A DNA stretch of 64,000 bases, taken from assembly GCA_050084515.1 (NCBI GenBank), contig CM114273.1:7688001-7752000 (forward strand), read 5' to 3'. Below, piece after piece: positions 12,100-24,760 of the stretch. Numbering within the stretch: position 1 is the stretch's first letter; every line of letters starts with the position of its first letter. Under the pieces are notes generated by a model. That model worked only from the letters and a program-made list of their open reading frames with translations. It made no database searches and had not been told where the DNA came from. The DNA comes from Blasia pusilla (Eukaryota; Marchantiophyta; Marchantiopsida; Blasiales). The position numbers were made by a program, and so were the translations under genes.

Positions 12100-15000
12100 G
12101 TGTGCACCATGGACTTCATTGTAGTTGAGAGTGTTATTTGATTTGATGCCCATGGCGTTTGAGAACTTGGCGATTGTGTAGCATCGGGATACTTTGAGGT
12201 ATGCGACTATTCGGGGAGGTGGTTATCGATCGACTATCCGGAGGTTTCATCAGGGAGATTATATCTACTTGCAGCAAACAACACCCACAACGTTGGATGT
12301 GATTGCAGGATGTATTATCTTGAGAGTGCGTGATATTTTTCCATCTAGTGTTCTCTTATTAGAGGCATGCGATGGTATAGTTTGGAAGGACCATGTGCGT
12401 AACCGTGTGTCATGTCACCTTCCTAATATTGATGGTATAGTTGATTCGAGCTTAGCAGTAGTTCCTCTAGGCTTGGGTTGTATGTTGTGAGGTTCTGGTT
12501 GTGGTGCAGCGACTATGCTAGTATATGATGGATGTTGGAGAGGATGGCATATAGCATATCTAACGTTACCTTTCACTAGGGTTCCTCAAGGACGATGGAT
12601 GCGCCCGAAATATACATAGAGTAGATAGTTATAGATTCTAACTTGTGTATGTGATATGGATGACAAGAAGGCGACTAACAATGAGATCACATGAGCACCC
12701 GACCTTTTTTCTCTTAGGGTCTTAGAGATGTATGTCATGGTAGGTAGGGATATATGGCTATCTGGAGTTAGAGGGATCTAACCACCAGCTAGGGGGGAGA
12801 TTGGAGATATTTTGATACTTATCTTCTCGATGTTTTGATGCCATGAGTTAGCATGGGACCGTGTGTGTTTGTGTGTATGTTCGGTGAGAGCAATGTATGT
12901 TGTGTAGTGATGTGTATGCGCAGGACACTGACGAGAAAGTCATCATGTGACTATAACATCCATATGACTTTTCATAAAGAATGATCTACTAGCATCGAAC
13001 CATTGAAGGCTCTAATAATTGTTATGATAAGAGAGGGTACATAACATCAAATTGCTCATATGGATAAATTTCCTACCACCCTTCTATCTTCTAGCATCAC
13101 TACTTTGAGAAGTATCATATGGATGTTTATTATTATGAGATTAAGATAGATGGGAAAACACAATTAGGAGATCATATTTAATAAATAAAGTTACTTTTAT
13201 CAAAAATAAAACCACCCATAGATAATAATAAGGGAAATTAGATCTACTAGGATATTTAAATTAAATGTTTTCATCACCATTATACAAACAACAATGTATA
13301 TGCAGAATGGTTCAAAGATAGAAGATTTTACATAACAAGATATGACATATTAACTATAGAGATAAAATAATCTACCAAACTCTAACACGGTGTCACTATG
13401 AAACATCTTTAGACAAGATTTTGATAAGAGAAATTCATTTTGAGAAAATTTATAATTAGATACATAATTTGGGAAATTTCAAAGTCGTTAGGATAAGTTA
13501 TTAAAAAATGACTATATTTCGCAAGCGGAATGAAGAATGGTACAAAAAATGCGCGGAATCCTAGCCGCTCATGGTTGGATGATAGAGACTAAAAAGACGA
13601 GCAATCAACGAAGATGGGAATTCTCTTAGAAATCCAACCTAGTAACCTCTAATCCCACAACCTTAACTTGCAAAGGAATAACAAATTAGATGCGTTTCAA
13701 AATCTCGATCAACATAGCTGACATTAAGGAGTTCCATCCTATTGGAATTCCGAGAAGGATAATCTGCACAAAGTTGCATCAAACCAAATTTCACTCTATT
13801 CGGACCAGCGGGTGCATGTGCCATGCACGGATGTATAATTTTGAATTACTCATCCAAAATGATCCTATTGGTTTAGACTATGAGCTTTCCTATTGGCTAA
13901 AAAAGACATCTCTCAAGAGAACACATGATCTTAAAACGAAGAAGCACACTCCAATAATAATATAAAAAATTCCCCCAAGTTTAAAGTACTTATCATAGTT
14001 AACTCTCAAAGTTCTCAAATGACATTTTAAAATGATTCCAAACAATCCTCTTATTCATAAAACAAACAATCTTACTAACAAAAAATGCAAGATAAAAATG
14101 TTAGCAAAATGAAAGAACACTCTCCAATAATAATAAAAATATTTCAAAAATCTAATAATTTATATAAAAAATCGAATAGCATTTTCTACTTGAGCTATTA
14201 CTTCTTCATAATTTTTTCTTGCTTGTGAATTTGGCATGTAAACGAAGTAACTATTTCCAAGTTATTGTGCGCATATATATTGTTAGACTACATATATCAT
14301 TTTCACAAATCAAACATACAAAACACTAGACTAACACATTCAACAATAAAGTACAAATATGGAGGCGAATAGCTTTGTGAACTGTGGATGCTTATAATAA
14401 TCATTTTCTCCCCAAGCCCTCTCCTTAGAGATTTATGCACATAAGTTTTCTCCTTGATCTTAATTGCTAATCAAATACACAAATCACTAGAACAACACAT
14501 TCACCCCTAGAGTCCACATACGGAGGCTAGTAGCTACCAAAATATTTCCAATTGCTCTTTGAGCTGGTGGTTAGGTTCTTATAGCTCCAAATAGCAATTG
14601 ATCTCTATCTACTTGTGTCATATATCTTTGAGATGCTAAGAGGAAGAAGGCCTAATCTAAGTGCTAGTGTGACCTGACACACAATATTTATGATCCAAGA
14701 TCAATTATGTAATAATTGATGCAAGGGTATGGCAAAATATCATGTCCCATTCGATAATGCATACGTAGTTAATCTTAAAATAGCCCACAATCATCAAGTG
14801 AGCCTTGAGGGGACTTTGTATATCTTCAAGATGCTAATCTAATTGAGGACCTTTCCTATCAATAATCCATTATCAATGATGCTACTAATGGATTGGACTA
14901 ACCCAGTAACACTAGCTTATGTGCATATTCCAATTTTTGAGGGAAAAGAAATCAAGTTACAATCCTATCTACAAAATTGTGATCTTGATATTCATGCTAT

Positions 15001-17340
15001 AACAAAAAATTCATGGAATATTCTAGAACATAAAATATTTAGGAAATTCTCCACATGGAAGAAACAACATCTGGATAGTATGTTGAAAAATTGAGTGCCT
15101 TTAATGTCTGAAAAATGAATGCTATAAAATCCAAGGGAGTATGAGGTAGAAGATGAAGGAAACATAGATTGCAATGTTACTACATTGATTTAGAGGTCGG
15201 AGAAGATACTAGATTGGCTCATGAGATTGAATGTTTAAGTACTCAAACTTATGAGTTGGACTATCTAAGTACTCAATAGAAAGAGATCCATATGCATAAG
15301 AAGGTTGGAGAGCATCAAATTTGCTCTCTTCTTGATGGGCATTTTCAAATATAATCAAATAGCCATTGCTCTTTTAAATCAGCAAAAGATGATAGGTACC
15401 TCCATATTATTATTATTGTTACGTGTGTCCTATTGATATTTGATCTGGCCGTAAGAGCTAGTGCCTCCTAGAGACTTGTGACCATTATATTTTTTGATCT
15501 AATATACCACTTATCACATATCATATAATAGTATTATATCTTGCAACCTAAAGATTCATTACAATTACCATTCGACTATGACTACACAATGAAAAAGACA
15601 ATCATCTACAAAATGTGCGTGAAAATAAGAATTCTTGATTAAATGATTATTTCGCTGTTACTGCTGGGATAAATTTTGCATTTACCTTTCACAATGACAC
15701 AACTTTGTATCAAATGGAGTGTATCAAATGGAGTTCTTCAAGAACTACCACTTGGAGAACTCTTGTTATAATGTAAACAATGCAAAATCATCATGTGATA
15801 TGGATCGTAACTTCAAATGTATATAACCACATACACTCAATCTAAGAGTTTCATTTGATTATTTCCTCCCTTGGATTTTCCTTCCTCCTGAATTTAGATA
15901 TTAATTGGAGGTTCTGTGTCCCCTCCTCCCTCTTACACTTGTCATTGGATCTCTATCAAAATAAAAGTCCTTTTGATCACCTTAAAAGTGGGGGTCAGAA
16001 TAAAAGAAATTGGTCAAAAGAAAGTGAGAAATAAAATAGGAGCGCCCCAACTAGTCCCATGAATTGGTCGTGAAAACGCCAAAAGAAAGAAGCCATCACA
16101 GATTTATTCCGTATTCTTGCTATGTATCCTTCCACTCGGAAAGTGTATATTATAAATTTTCTCCTCTTCCATCATGCCATAATTTCACTAATTTTCTATG
16201 CCACGCATGATTTTAACAAGATTTTAATCCTAAACTCTTCGGAACAAAACTATTTTGAAAATTTCCTCACAAACACTCTTAACCGTGTCCTCGCAAGAAT
16301 TGACCAACCGGACATAAGATGGTCTACATGACCGCGAACAAATAAGAATTGTGAAAGCATCGGCCTATTCTCGCTCTAAACTCGGCAGCTTCCTCCGACG
16401 ACGACCGTGGCTCACTATTGAAAGGACTCCGGTGCGGAAAAGTTCAGAGGAGGAGAACCGGAGCTCTTTTGATGTATGTGATAGGAGGATCTTCTCCACA
16501 CGATACTGGACACAGCCATAATCTTTGGACGATGATGCAGAATCGAGACTACACGATCGAGGAATCGACTGACAGGGGACGCACATGATCATTTCTCAAT
16601 TTCGACAGGCCGACAGGACGAAAATCGCAACCTCAGAATGTCATGCTCGTTTCAACTTTGCGAGTCCCGGCACAGGAAAAAAGATTTAACATGGAGTGCG
16701 AAATTTAATTCGCTCATGTATGTCTTTCGAGGCCCGCGCTTTGTGGCGGGTGGCGTCTAGAAAGCGGCAAGCCTCGCCGATCGTGGAATCCTGTCCATTA
16801 TCTCCGGGAGAAGCTATTAGATATCGTCAAATTCAAAGCTTTGGAAACGTTCGTCAAAATCGGAGAGATAATTGTTGCTTCAAAGTCGTGAACTCGACTA
16901 ACTTCCCACCGGATGCTGACTGACTAGGTGAGGCGATGGATTGGAAGCCGTGGGATGGAAATCCGAATGCATTAATGATCTCACCTACATCTACAGAAGA
17001 ATTCAAGCTGCATATATGCAACTCAGACGAGTCTCCGCGCGCTAGAACAGGTATGTCCACAAAAGGCAAACATCAAGACTTCCCCGATTTACATACCCTT
17101 CACATGCTATTTCAAAGTTGAGGCCGAGCACTGAAGCTTTTGAAGTACCGTGAAGGGGATTTCGAAACATGAGCGAGTGGCCTACGTGCAGTTGAGTAAC
17201 AACTTCCGCGAAGAACTACTTCCATCTTCACTCCTATTGAAACTGACGAGTGAAGAGGCCAAATACAGGGATCTACCGATCTTGAAAGGGATGGTGGCAG
17301 GGCACAAAAAGCTGTGAAAGATCTTACCACCCGCTCACAA
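12100..17340. other. Spacer downstream of the PAM71-like gene
   Basis: Between 12.1 and 16.1 kb the sequence is AT-rich with only short frames. From about 16.3 to 17.3 kb it becomes richer in G and C, next to the 3' end of the transporter gene. Part of that could be its 3' untranslated region or an unrecognised gene, but no domain or splice-consistent frame was seen. Confidence 0.35.
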
Positions 17341-17343
17341 GTC

Positions 17344-20300
17344 TTAGAAAACCCCGGCAAGAGTTGCCACGGCAAATAGTAAGAACAGAACTCCTCCGAA
17401 GTAACCAATCTGAGTCAATCAAAGACCGGGGTTAGATTGAAGAGCAACGATGTTGTCCAGAGTATGATCCGCCTTGCTTATGTGACAAATTCTTAGCTTC
17501 TAAGACAAACAAAACGATCGCGCGGAGATGAGAAGACCTCTACTGAAGCACTTTGCTAAGATGCAAACCTTGGATGCAAGGGCATGTTCCCTACAAACAC
17601 AAGCATAATGTTCAATTGCGCAGCATGCGAAGTACAGAACACAGACGCAAGAATATTAGTTCAGTTTGAATGATCCGGAAGGTACCATTTTCTCAGAAAG
17701 ATATCGTGCCAGCAGCGCGCCTCCTATGATAGCCAGGAGAGTCGCCACTACGTGTCCACCGATGGCTCCAGACGCAACACCCCAAGGTGACTGTTCGCCA
17801 AGAGCAACATTCGACGTGACAGGGATTGCATATTCAGCCCCACATCCACAAATTGATGCATGACCTAGATCTGCTTGATCGTTCCAGGGAGGTAGATTCA
17901 CGGGACACTTCACAATCTGATTGAATCGAACTAAAACAAGGAGCCATGCAAAACAGACTGAATGGACGTATCGGCGTCTTCCACTGATCTCACCTGCGCA
18001 GCTCCTAAGGCAATAGTTGCCAGCATGGATCGGTCTCCCCACTCCTGCAAAAGTTGGTGGACCGATTTAGAAAAACGCGTAGTACAGAAACTCACCTAGC
18101 GTCAGACCACCTCTCATGTGTAAACCTGACAGTACGAGTACATCGCAATCGAACATTTGACAGCCCCGGACAACCTACCGCAACGAAGATAAGAGTGAAT
18201 GCCTCTCCCAGCACTTCCAGTGGACCAGAAATTCTCTTATCCTGCAAGCACAACAACCCTATTGTAAATATCTTCGCAACAATCCCAAAATGTGGAAGAA
18301 TTATGAGTGAACTGCTACTCGGACTGACATGGGGAATCGAGAGGGCAGATGCGATTGCAGGAAATACACAAGGGAAAGAAGGTTTCCGCCAAACCTTTGG
18401 GGGATGAGAGGAAGCAGAGAGTTGAGTGACATAGCTAGAAAAGTTGACTACACAAAAAAGTCGACCAAAAATTGGGCCCAAAGAGTATAAAGCTCTACGT
18501 TTACTCATTCTCAAGAAAGACACTTCTGATCTAGCATTCGAAGAGAGTGCGTGACATGTTTGACTGAGAAGCAGCAGGCCCTACATCAAATTCTCCAAAA
18601 CAGAAGTCTTCCCTGGGAACTGCCTCCCACAGAAATCGTGAACACTATATGGTGCATATCTGCAATACAGATATTATGTTGAGGCCCACTTCCCGGTACG
18701 AGTTACCCTATGATGACGATATCTTTGCCTCCAGGCTATGGAATACACAGCCACCAGATTTTAAAACTCAGCTGACTATCCACGTTGAATTAAAAGTGGC
18801 AATGCTCTAGGGGCTTGGCTGCGAGTGGATTTCCTCGCATGTCTCAAGACGCAGACCAAGTAAGGTGAAAATGGGAACTATGGAAAGGTATATTTCCATC
18901 TCTCAAACCAAGCATGCAAAATCTCCTCGTGACCTCCATTTACATGTATACATTGAGATCCACGACAAACAGTCCAACGCGCGACATCCTTGACAGCTGA
19001 ACGCTTAATCAGAAGTGCACACTACACAAAGTTGAATGCTCTGATCATATGAGCCGAAACCGTACTTTTTGTGTTTTTTTTCCTTCGCCAAGCGTGAACG
19101 TGACGAAGTAAAGAGTGCACTCTTTTCTGAAGTCTGCTTATGATACTTACATCAGCTTTCGCTAAGAATTCTTCTGCCTCAGCCAGTTCCCCCATTTCTT
19201 GGGTTTCGCCATGGGCACCAACAGGAGGTGATGGAATATCCCAAGCGGCTTTAATGGAGCGCAATCCAAACCAGATTAAGAGAGCAACTGCCGCGTATTC
19301 TCCGATTGGGAGGGCTGTATACACACCACAAAATCTGATTTGTGAGATCTTCAAATCCATGTGAGAAAGGAATTTCAACTGCAAAAATCCCAAAATTTCC
19401 CTGAGCCGACCTAAACCGATCAGAGGGTTTTCACATTGTACTCATATAAATGAAACCCAGTCCTGTGCCCCAGGAGTTCCAGAGCAGATGAGCAAGTCGG
19501 GAAGCACAGGTAAGCTTAAGGAGCCTTCTGTCGCTTGTGAGTCCGCAGGTGAGCACTCAATAGACATTGCGATGGAAAATTGACGGGGAGTCTTACTCGT
19601 TTGAAGCGAAGCTGGAACTTTCCGGAATAATCTTCCAATGACGACCGAAATCACAGTCATGACTGACAATGCTCCCGAGGCCCCCAGAAGTACCTGCACC
19701 CTTCAAGCAAGTTCACAACAGAGGTTGCCTTACCTTAGACTTCAACTTTATTCCTGACCGTCACTGACATTCAGATCGACTCAAACTCAAATCCCCAATT
19801 GGTAGAACCCCGACGTAACAAAGCTGCTGCTCCAGCGACCAAAACCATCGCGATGATGAGTTAGAATCGGAGTGCCAAGACATGCTAGAATACACAAACA
19901 AAGGCCCACAAGCTTTGCACAATATAGAGCCCATCGAAGCTATGATCGCTCACTAGGGCAATGAGGCAAACAGTTGCAGTAAGTTTCATCAGATTGTCAG
20001 GGCCGTAGGGTGCCAATAGGAAAGGCAGAGGTACTACCAGCCATTTGTTGTGTCGCATAGCTAGAAGTGCTGCAATGAAGAACGTCTGCACCACCAACGG
20101 GAGACGTCAGAATTTCTGCAGAACACTTCGTTCCTGAAGCGTCGATGCTTCTCACTCAAAAAAGGTGCTACCTTGGTCGAATCTTTACGAGATCTCGGCA
20201 GAAACCCAGTGAGATGAACATTTTTGGTGGAGTTAAAACCGATGAATCAGAATTATTGATCTCAACTTCTTCTTAAGCAACAGAGGAGGGTGCTGTGTAG

Positions 20301-21853
20301 GAGCACAAAAGCAGGTCTGAACGAACAGCCACTTTCTTCGAAGGGAAAAAGTCTGCATCCAATATTTGTTGTGAAGAGTGGACGATCATCCGACTACGGC
20401 AACTACTAAAGTAAACAACCGCTGGAAGAACTCGCCTTATCACCAATTTCGGAGACAAAAATGAGGCTGAAAGCTGCAGGGAAGCCAGACTTCGATATGA
20501 TGGAAAAGAGGGCCTCCTTTCCTTCGATATTAAGAATCGTAATGACTGCCGTAGCAGCTACAACAACCAAAACCGCTGTCACGACGCCCACTGCTCGTAG
20601 GCTTCCTTTCAATTTGCTAGGCATAGGGGAGCTGCATTCCCAATTTGCCAACGGTCAGCAACCTCCTATGGCGCTTGAGTGGAGGGAAAGGAACAGCGAG
20701 TTGTCAATGCACATCGAGACAGCGCACGGCGTCATCTAATGCACTATCGGCAGGGCTCGAGACATGCACAGGCCAGAATAAACATTGCACAAGACTGATT
20801 CCTATCAAGAAAATGTGAAGATAGGAGCATTCGAGCATCTACACGAGATGGAATTGAATTCATGAATCAAAGCCTCTACAAACTCTACTTACGGCTCTGT
20901 AACGCTACCACTTTTGGTGTCATTTGCTGCTTGTTGATCAGGTGCTTTACTTTCCCTGTCATCACCACTAAAGCTCCCTGCTCCAACTCCTGAGCTCGAT
21001 GCTTCCACATTCAGCCTCCTCACATACAAATGCCCACCGCCACTGCTGGTAAACACTCCTGCATTGTCAACCCCAGCGGTTAGCGACAGCGTTCATATTT
21101 GCGACGCAGTGTAAACAAAAGTAAGATCTGAGCTCCGAACCGGAGGTCTAGCTAGCATCTCTTACAACTCGTCGCTCAATTCCAAATTTCAAAATGTGAA
21201 CTACTGTTCCCATCTTCAGAATTGAAGTACATTCCACAGCAGACCGTAGACGACAGGAAAGTTCACATGGCCCAGAATGAACATCAATGGAAAATGTAAC
21301 TCGGGCCGAGAAAGCTGAATACGGGAAGTACACGGTAAACGAAAGGACGACTGCGTCCGACTTGCAACTGACTCCCCAGAACGTTCGGCAATCTCAAGAG
21401 ACCATGTTCAAGAAAAAGAGTACCCATCCGATTGTTTTCCAGCTTGCATCCTTGCAGGAAACCTAGAAAGCCAACATTCAAACCAGTCAATTACCAGGTT
21501 TTCCACTCAATCCATTACATCTATTCCGTCTACGCACAGAGCCTTCCGGGAAAAATTGCAACACCATCTGTGCAAGCACGGTCCGTACTCTCCACGGCCG
21601 GCTCGAAAACACCTGCCACTTAAATATGTTGAGCCCTCATACTAAAACCCCTACGCGTCAAGTAGTGACCACAATCTACAGCCTGAAACAGTGGCTGGAA
21701 ACTGCACCACTCACTGGCACGAGGAAATGCTGCGCCGACGACAGCGGCAGCAGTCCTTGGACGGCTCACTTGGTGCTGCTGCTCCGAACAGAGAGAAACT
21801 ACAGCAGCAGAAGCAGCAGCTCCGGACGCTCCAACAGCTGAAATCGCCGCCAT
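17344..21853 (-). CDS. PAM71: Chloroplast GDT1-family Mn/Ca transporter (PAM71-like)
   Basis: Eleven exons give about 427 residues. Exons 3-11 lie at 21058-20893, 20631-20436, 20085-20038, 19693-19597, 19314-19151, 18241-18179, 18044-17994, 17790-17686 and 17409-17344, with all phases agreeing. Exons 1-2 (about 21853-21655 and 21462-21334) are less certain. The family signature ExGD(K/R)(S/T) occurs twice: EIGDKT across the exon 4/5 joint (about residues 226-231) and EWGDRS opening exon 9 (about 355-360). Hydrophobic helices surround both, and LPIGEYAAVALLIWFGL matches plant PAM71/CCHA1. The Ala/Ser-rich N-terminus resembles a plastid transit peptide. Known family members move Mn2+ (and Ca2+) into the thylakoid lumen for photosystem II; a paralog (CMT1) works in the inner envelope, and I cannot separate the two here. 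The exon 4 donor is GC, not GT. The gene looks intact. Confidence 0.9.
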
Positions 21854-22800
21854 TACTGCCGCTCCTGCACGCGTTGCTGCTAAGTCGACTCAACTGAACT
21901 CAGGCTGTCCTTTGATCCGTGGCTGTATACCTGTCTGCTTCGAATCCAACCCACGGGCTTTCCTCCCCGAAGCGTTCGTTTCTTCGATCCGGAGCTCGCA
22001 GCTCAGCTCTCCCTCCCACTTCTTCATCGACAGACAGATGCGCGTCTGCGTATCGGAACCCGACCCGAGTGCAATTGCGGAGGAAACACGTGTCAGAGCG
22101 GCAGTATTCTATCCTCTTTCTTCCAATCGGACGATTCTTTGCACGCCGGCGATCGTCCCGATCGCCGGTTCTCTCGTTTCAAACTCCCGACTCGCCCCCA
22201 TCGTGGAGAACGGCACTTCGCGTGGGACGTGTGACCGGTTTCCTTCGCACCACGTGGAAGATTCCCGCTCCTCTCCTCCTCGGGACCTCATTCTTTCTAC
22301 GTTGCTTAAGCAATTGGAGACAAAATTCCCTTAAGCAGCAGCCTCGTGGGGAACTATTATCCCCGCCACTAAGTGCCTCCCTCTAAAGTAGTAGGGCTCC
22401 GCATCACCGTGCCACGTCACGATTGTTCCCGGTTGAGTATCATGTTCTTGTACATTGTTTTTTCTCCGTTGCGTTGCTTTCCGTTAGGAGAACATAACGC
22501 ACTTGCATGCCACCGCCACAAAAGGAAAGAGAGGGTGCACGTGGATAAGGGACGCGTGCACAGTCAGAAATATCTGCCATTGTTGAGCTTCGTTTGTGTC
22601 TCATCTTGTCTTGTTTTGTTTTGTTTTGAACAGGAGTTACCATTTTCTCAGTTTGGACAAATACAGATTTTTGATGCTTTTGAAGGATGGCAGCCAACTT
22701 GGCGATGAAGGTGACTTTTTTTGCAAATGAACGTAACCGGTGCAAAGTTTAGCCATGATGACATCCATATTTTGGGATTCGAGCGAGCATTGCTTCCCCG
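21854..22800 (-). promoter_or_regulatory. GC-rich upstream region of the PAM71-like gene
   Basis: Directly upstream of the proposed start codon the sequence stays GC-rich to about 22.6 kb, with open frames on both strands (for example 155 codons at 21,919-22,386 plus) that show no known motif and overlap one another. This is the place expected for promoter and 5' untranslated region. The call rests on position and composition only; I did not identify a TATA box or a transcription start. Confidence 0.4.
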
Positions 22801-22811
22801 TCGAGAAACCT

Positions 22812-22905
22812 TAGTAGTTAGCATGCCCGTGCTTCACACGAAAAGAGGATTTATGTTTAGAATTACTAGTTAGCATGCCCGTGCTTCGCACGAAAAGAGG
22901 AGTTT
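22812..22905 (-). repeat. Doubled Helitron 3' termini
   Basis: Two near-identical blocks of about 40 bases follow one another, at about 22,815-22,850 and 22,866-22,905. Both read gttagcatgcccgtgctt, then c(a/g)cacgaaaagagga on the plus strand. On the minus strand each gives the stem CGTGC/GCACG, ten bases (GGCATGCTAA), then CTA. The inner one ends with a clean CTAG at 22,866-22,869 followed by T. Hairpin plus CTAG is the standard Helitron 3' end, and it lies just beyond the helicase C-terminus of the element to the right, in the correct orientation. Confidence 0.75.
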
Positions 22906-22940
22906 TATTCAAAATTATAAGGAAAAGAAAGTTAATTTGC

Positions 22941-23025
22941 TTAAAGAATTTCCTTGTATTACGTAATTCTTTAAGAATTTCCTTGTATTACATAATTCTT
23001 TAAGAATTTCCTTATATTACGTAAA
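22941..23025. repeat. 29-bp tandem repeat, three copies
   Basis: Three head-to-tail copies of a unit reading approximately ttaaagaatttccttgtatt acgtaattc (29 bases) lie between the Helitron 3' terminus and the helicase end. The copies differ at a few positions only (g/a in acgtaa, g/a in ccttgta). Confidence 0.85.
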
Positions 23026-23030
23026 AATGT

Positions 23031-23075
23031 ATATACGCATAATGTACAACATATTATACAACATTACGCGTATAT
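23031..23075. repeat. Perfect-looking hairpin inside the Helitron
   Basis: The left arm atatacgcataatgt (23,031-23,045) and right arm acattacgcgtatat (23,061-23,075) are reverse complements at 14 of 15 positions and enclose a 15-base AT-rich loop. The position is just inside the 3' subterminal region, after the 29-bp repeats. It could be a transcription-stop or replication-related structure of the element; function is not shown by the sequence. Confidence 0.75.
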
Positions 23076-23155
23076 AAATTTTTATTTCTATGAGTTGGAT
23101 CAGACGGCGTCATGATAGAAATAGCACTTCTGGTACCTGCTCTTGAGAAGGCAAC

Positions 23156-24760
23156 TTACAATTGGCCATGAGAGAATACGGATGATGGTAAATATATTCC
23201 AACCTTTTGTAAAGTTTGACCTTGTGACTTATTAATAGTCATAGCAAAAGTTGGACGGATAGGAAATTGATGTCTACAAAGATCAAAAGGTAAGTGACAG
23301 TCCGACGCAATCAAAGGTATGTGTGGGATGAAAACTCGATCTCCAATATTTCTCCCTGTAATGATCTCAACATCTATGACATGTGCCATGAAGGCCCCAA
23401 TCACCAATCATGTCCCATTTGCTTGTCCTTTTGCTCCATTCATATTTCTTAATAACATGATTGGTGCCCCTATTTTTAAGGACAAGAAATGTGGCGGTAG
23501 ACCCGACGGTAAGCATGTATTGAGAAACTCCATGGGATAAATATAACACATATCCTCATCAAAAACAGAATCCGCACTAAGATAAATATGCTCATACACA
23601 TGAAAAAAGATCCAATGTAAGGATGTTTTTATAAGGTCTAAGTGACCTTTTTATGAAGAATTGAAAGTTGAATGGAAGAAATAGAGAAAAAACATTTACC
23701 TCTCCATGGAATCGAGACATGACTTCGGTATTGATATGATCCATATCTATATTTTTGGGTGTCAAGATAGTTGTATCCCTCAAGAAGTTTTTATCATGAA
23801 ATCGTTCCAAATCAGTCCCATAAATTGTATTAATGAGATCGTTCATATTGTTAGTTTTGGAGATCATATCGTGAGGCAATTGAATCATATCTTCTCCCAA
23901 ATCCTTATGTACATGAAGACAACCCTCTCCAACCTCCAACAACCATTTTGCAAAGTTTTCATGATCGGCACGTAAAGGACTTGCACATGATCACGTTATG
24001 TTATTTGAATTTTTAAAAGTGGAACTTTTAAAATGACCAAGGAATCCATGTAGAGTATGATTATGTAAAGAAAAGAAATTAAAGAAAAATGATACCTTCC
24101 AAATTTTGGACTCTCAAATTTGTTGTAAGATTCATGGTCCTTACATGAGACCATAAAGGAGATCTATTAAACGTGGCTTGCATAATTTTCGGACGATTAG
24201 CACGACAAACAACAAGAAGGACTTGACAAAAATCACCACAAAAAATAATAAGCTTTCCACGAAATGGAACCTCTCTTAAGTCAGCAGATACCAATCCCAT
24301 AATATCTTGCAATGTACGATTGACAACCTCAAAGATATGACGATGATCTATGGGAGCTTCGTCCCATTTGATAAGCTCGGCATTTTTTATGACACGTGCC
24401 TCCTTACTATTAACTCATATGCTGCAAGATTTAAGGAATGAATTGTTATCTTGGAAGAAATTGTAGGAAGTGATCAAACTAATTCATTACAATGGGAAAT
24501 ATAGACTTCGGTTCTTACTTGCAGGTGGAACTTTCATCCACATTAATCAAAATCTTGAAGCGAGAATATGCAGTACGACTGCCTTCCAACAATAAAGCTG
24601 CTATCCCACATGAGGCAACAACCAATGCAATACCTCCTTTACACCGTTCACTTTTAAGAAGAAGGTTGTATAGAAATGTTTTCCCTGTTCCGCTTGGACC
24701 ATCGACAAAGAATAATTTTTCCTACAGAGACATGATGAGGTACAATATTAGCTATGATAT
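23156..24760 (-). pseudogene. PIF1-type Helitron helicase domain, broken
   Basis: The reading begins near 24,755 with FFVDGPSGTGKTFLYNLLL (Walker A GTGKT), then VVASCGIAALLLEG and RFKILINVDESSTC, the standard second block of Helitron PIF1 helicases. After an intron or gap, FRGKLIIFCGDFCQV (24,240-24,260) is the Walker B region; the usual Arg after GDF is Cys. TILTPKNIDMDHIN follows at about 23.75 kb. The C-terminal motif FAMTINKSQGQTL, then VGIYLPSSVFSHGQL, ends at about 23,156. The domain unwinds DNA during rolling-circle transposition. Interruptions at several joins (part introns, part stops) make a functional product unlikely, though all main motifs survive. Confidence 0.8.

Noticed and set aside
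22109-22386. Frames of 140-155 codons upstream of the PAM71-like start
   Set aside because: Two overlapping plus-strand frames and one minus-strand frame are all open because of GC-rich composition; none shows a motif, and the position fits the transporter gene's promoter and leader.
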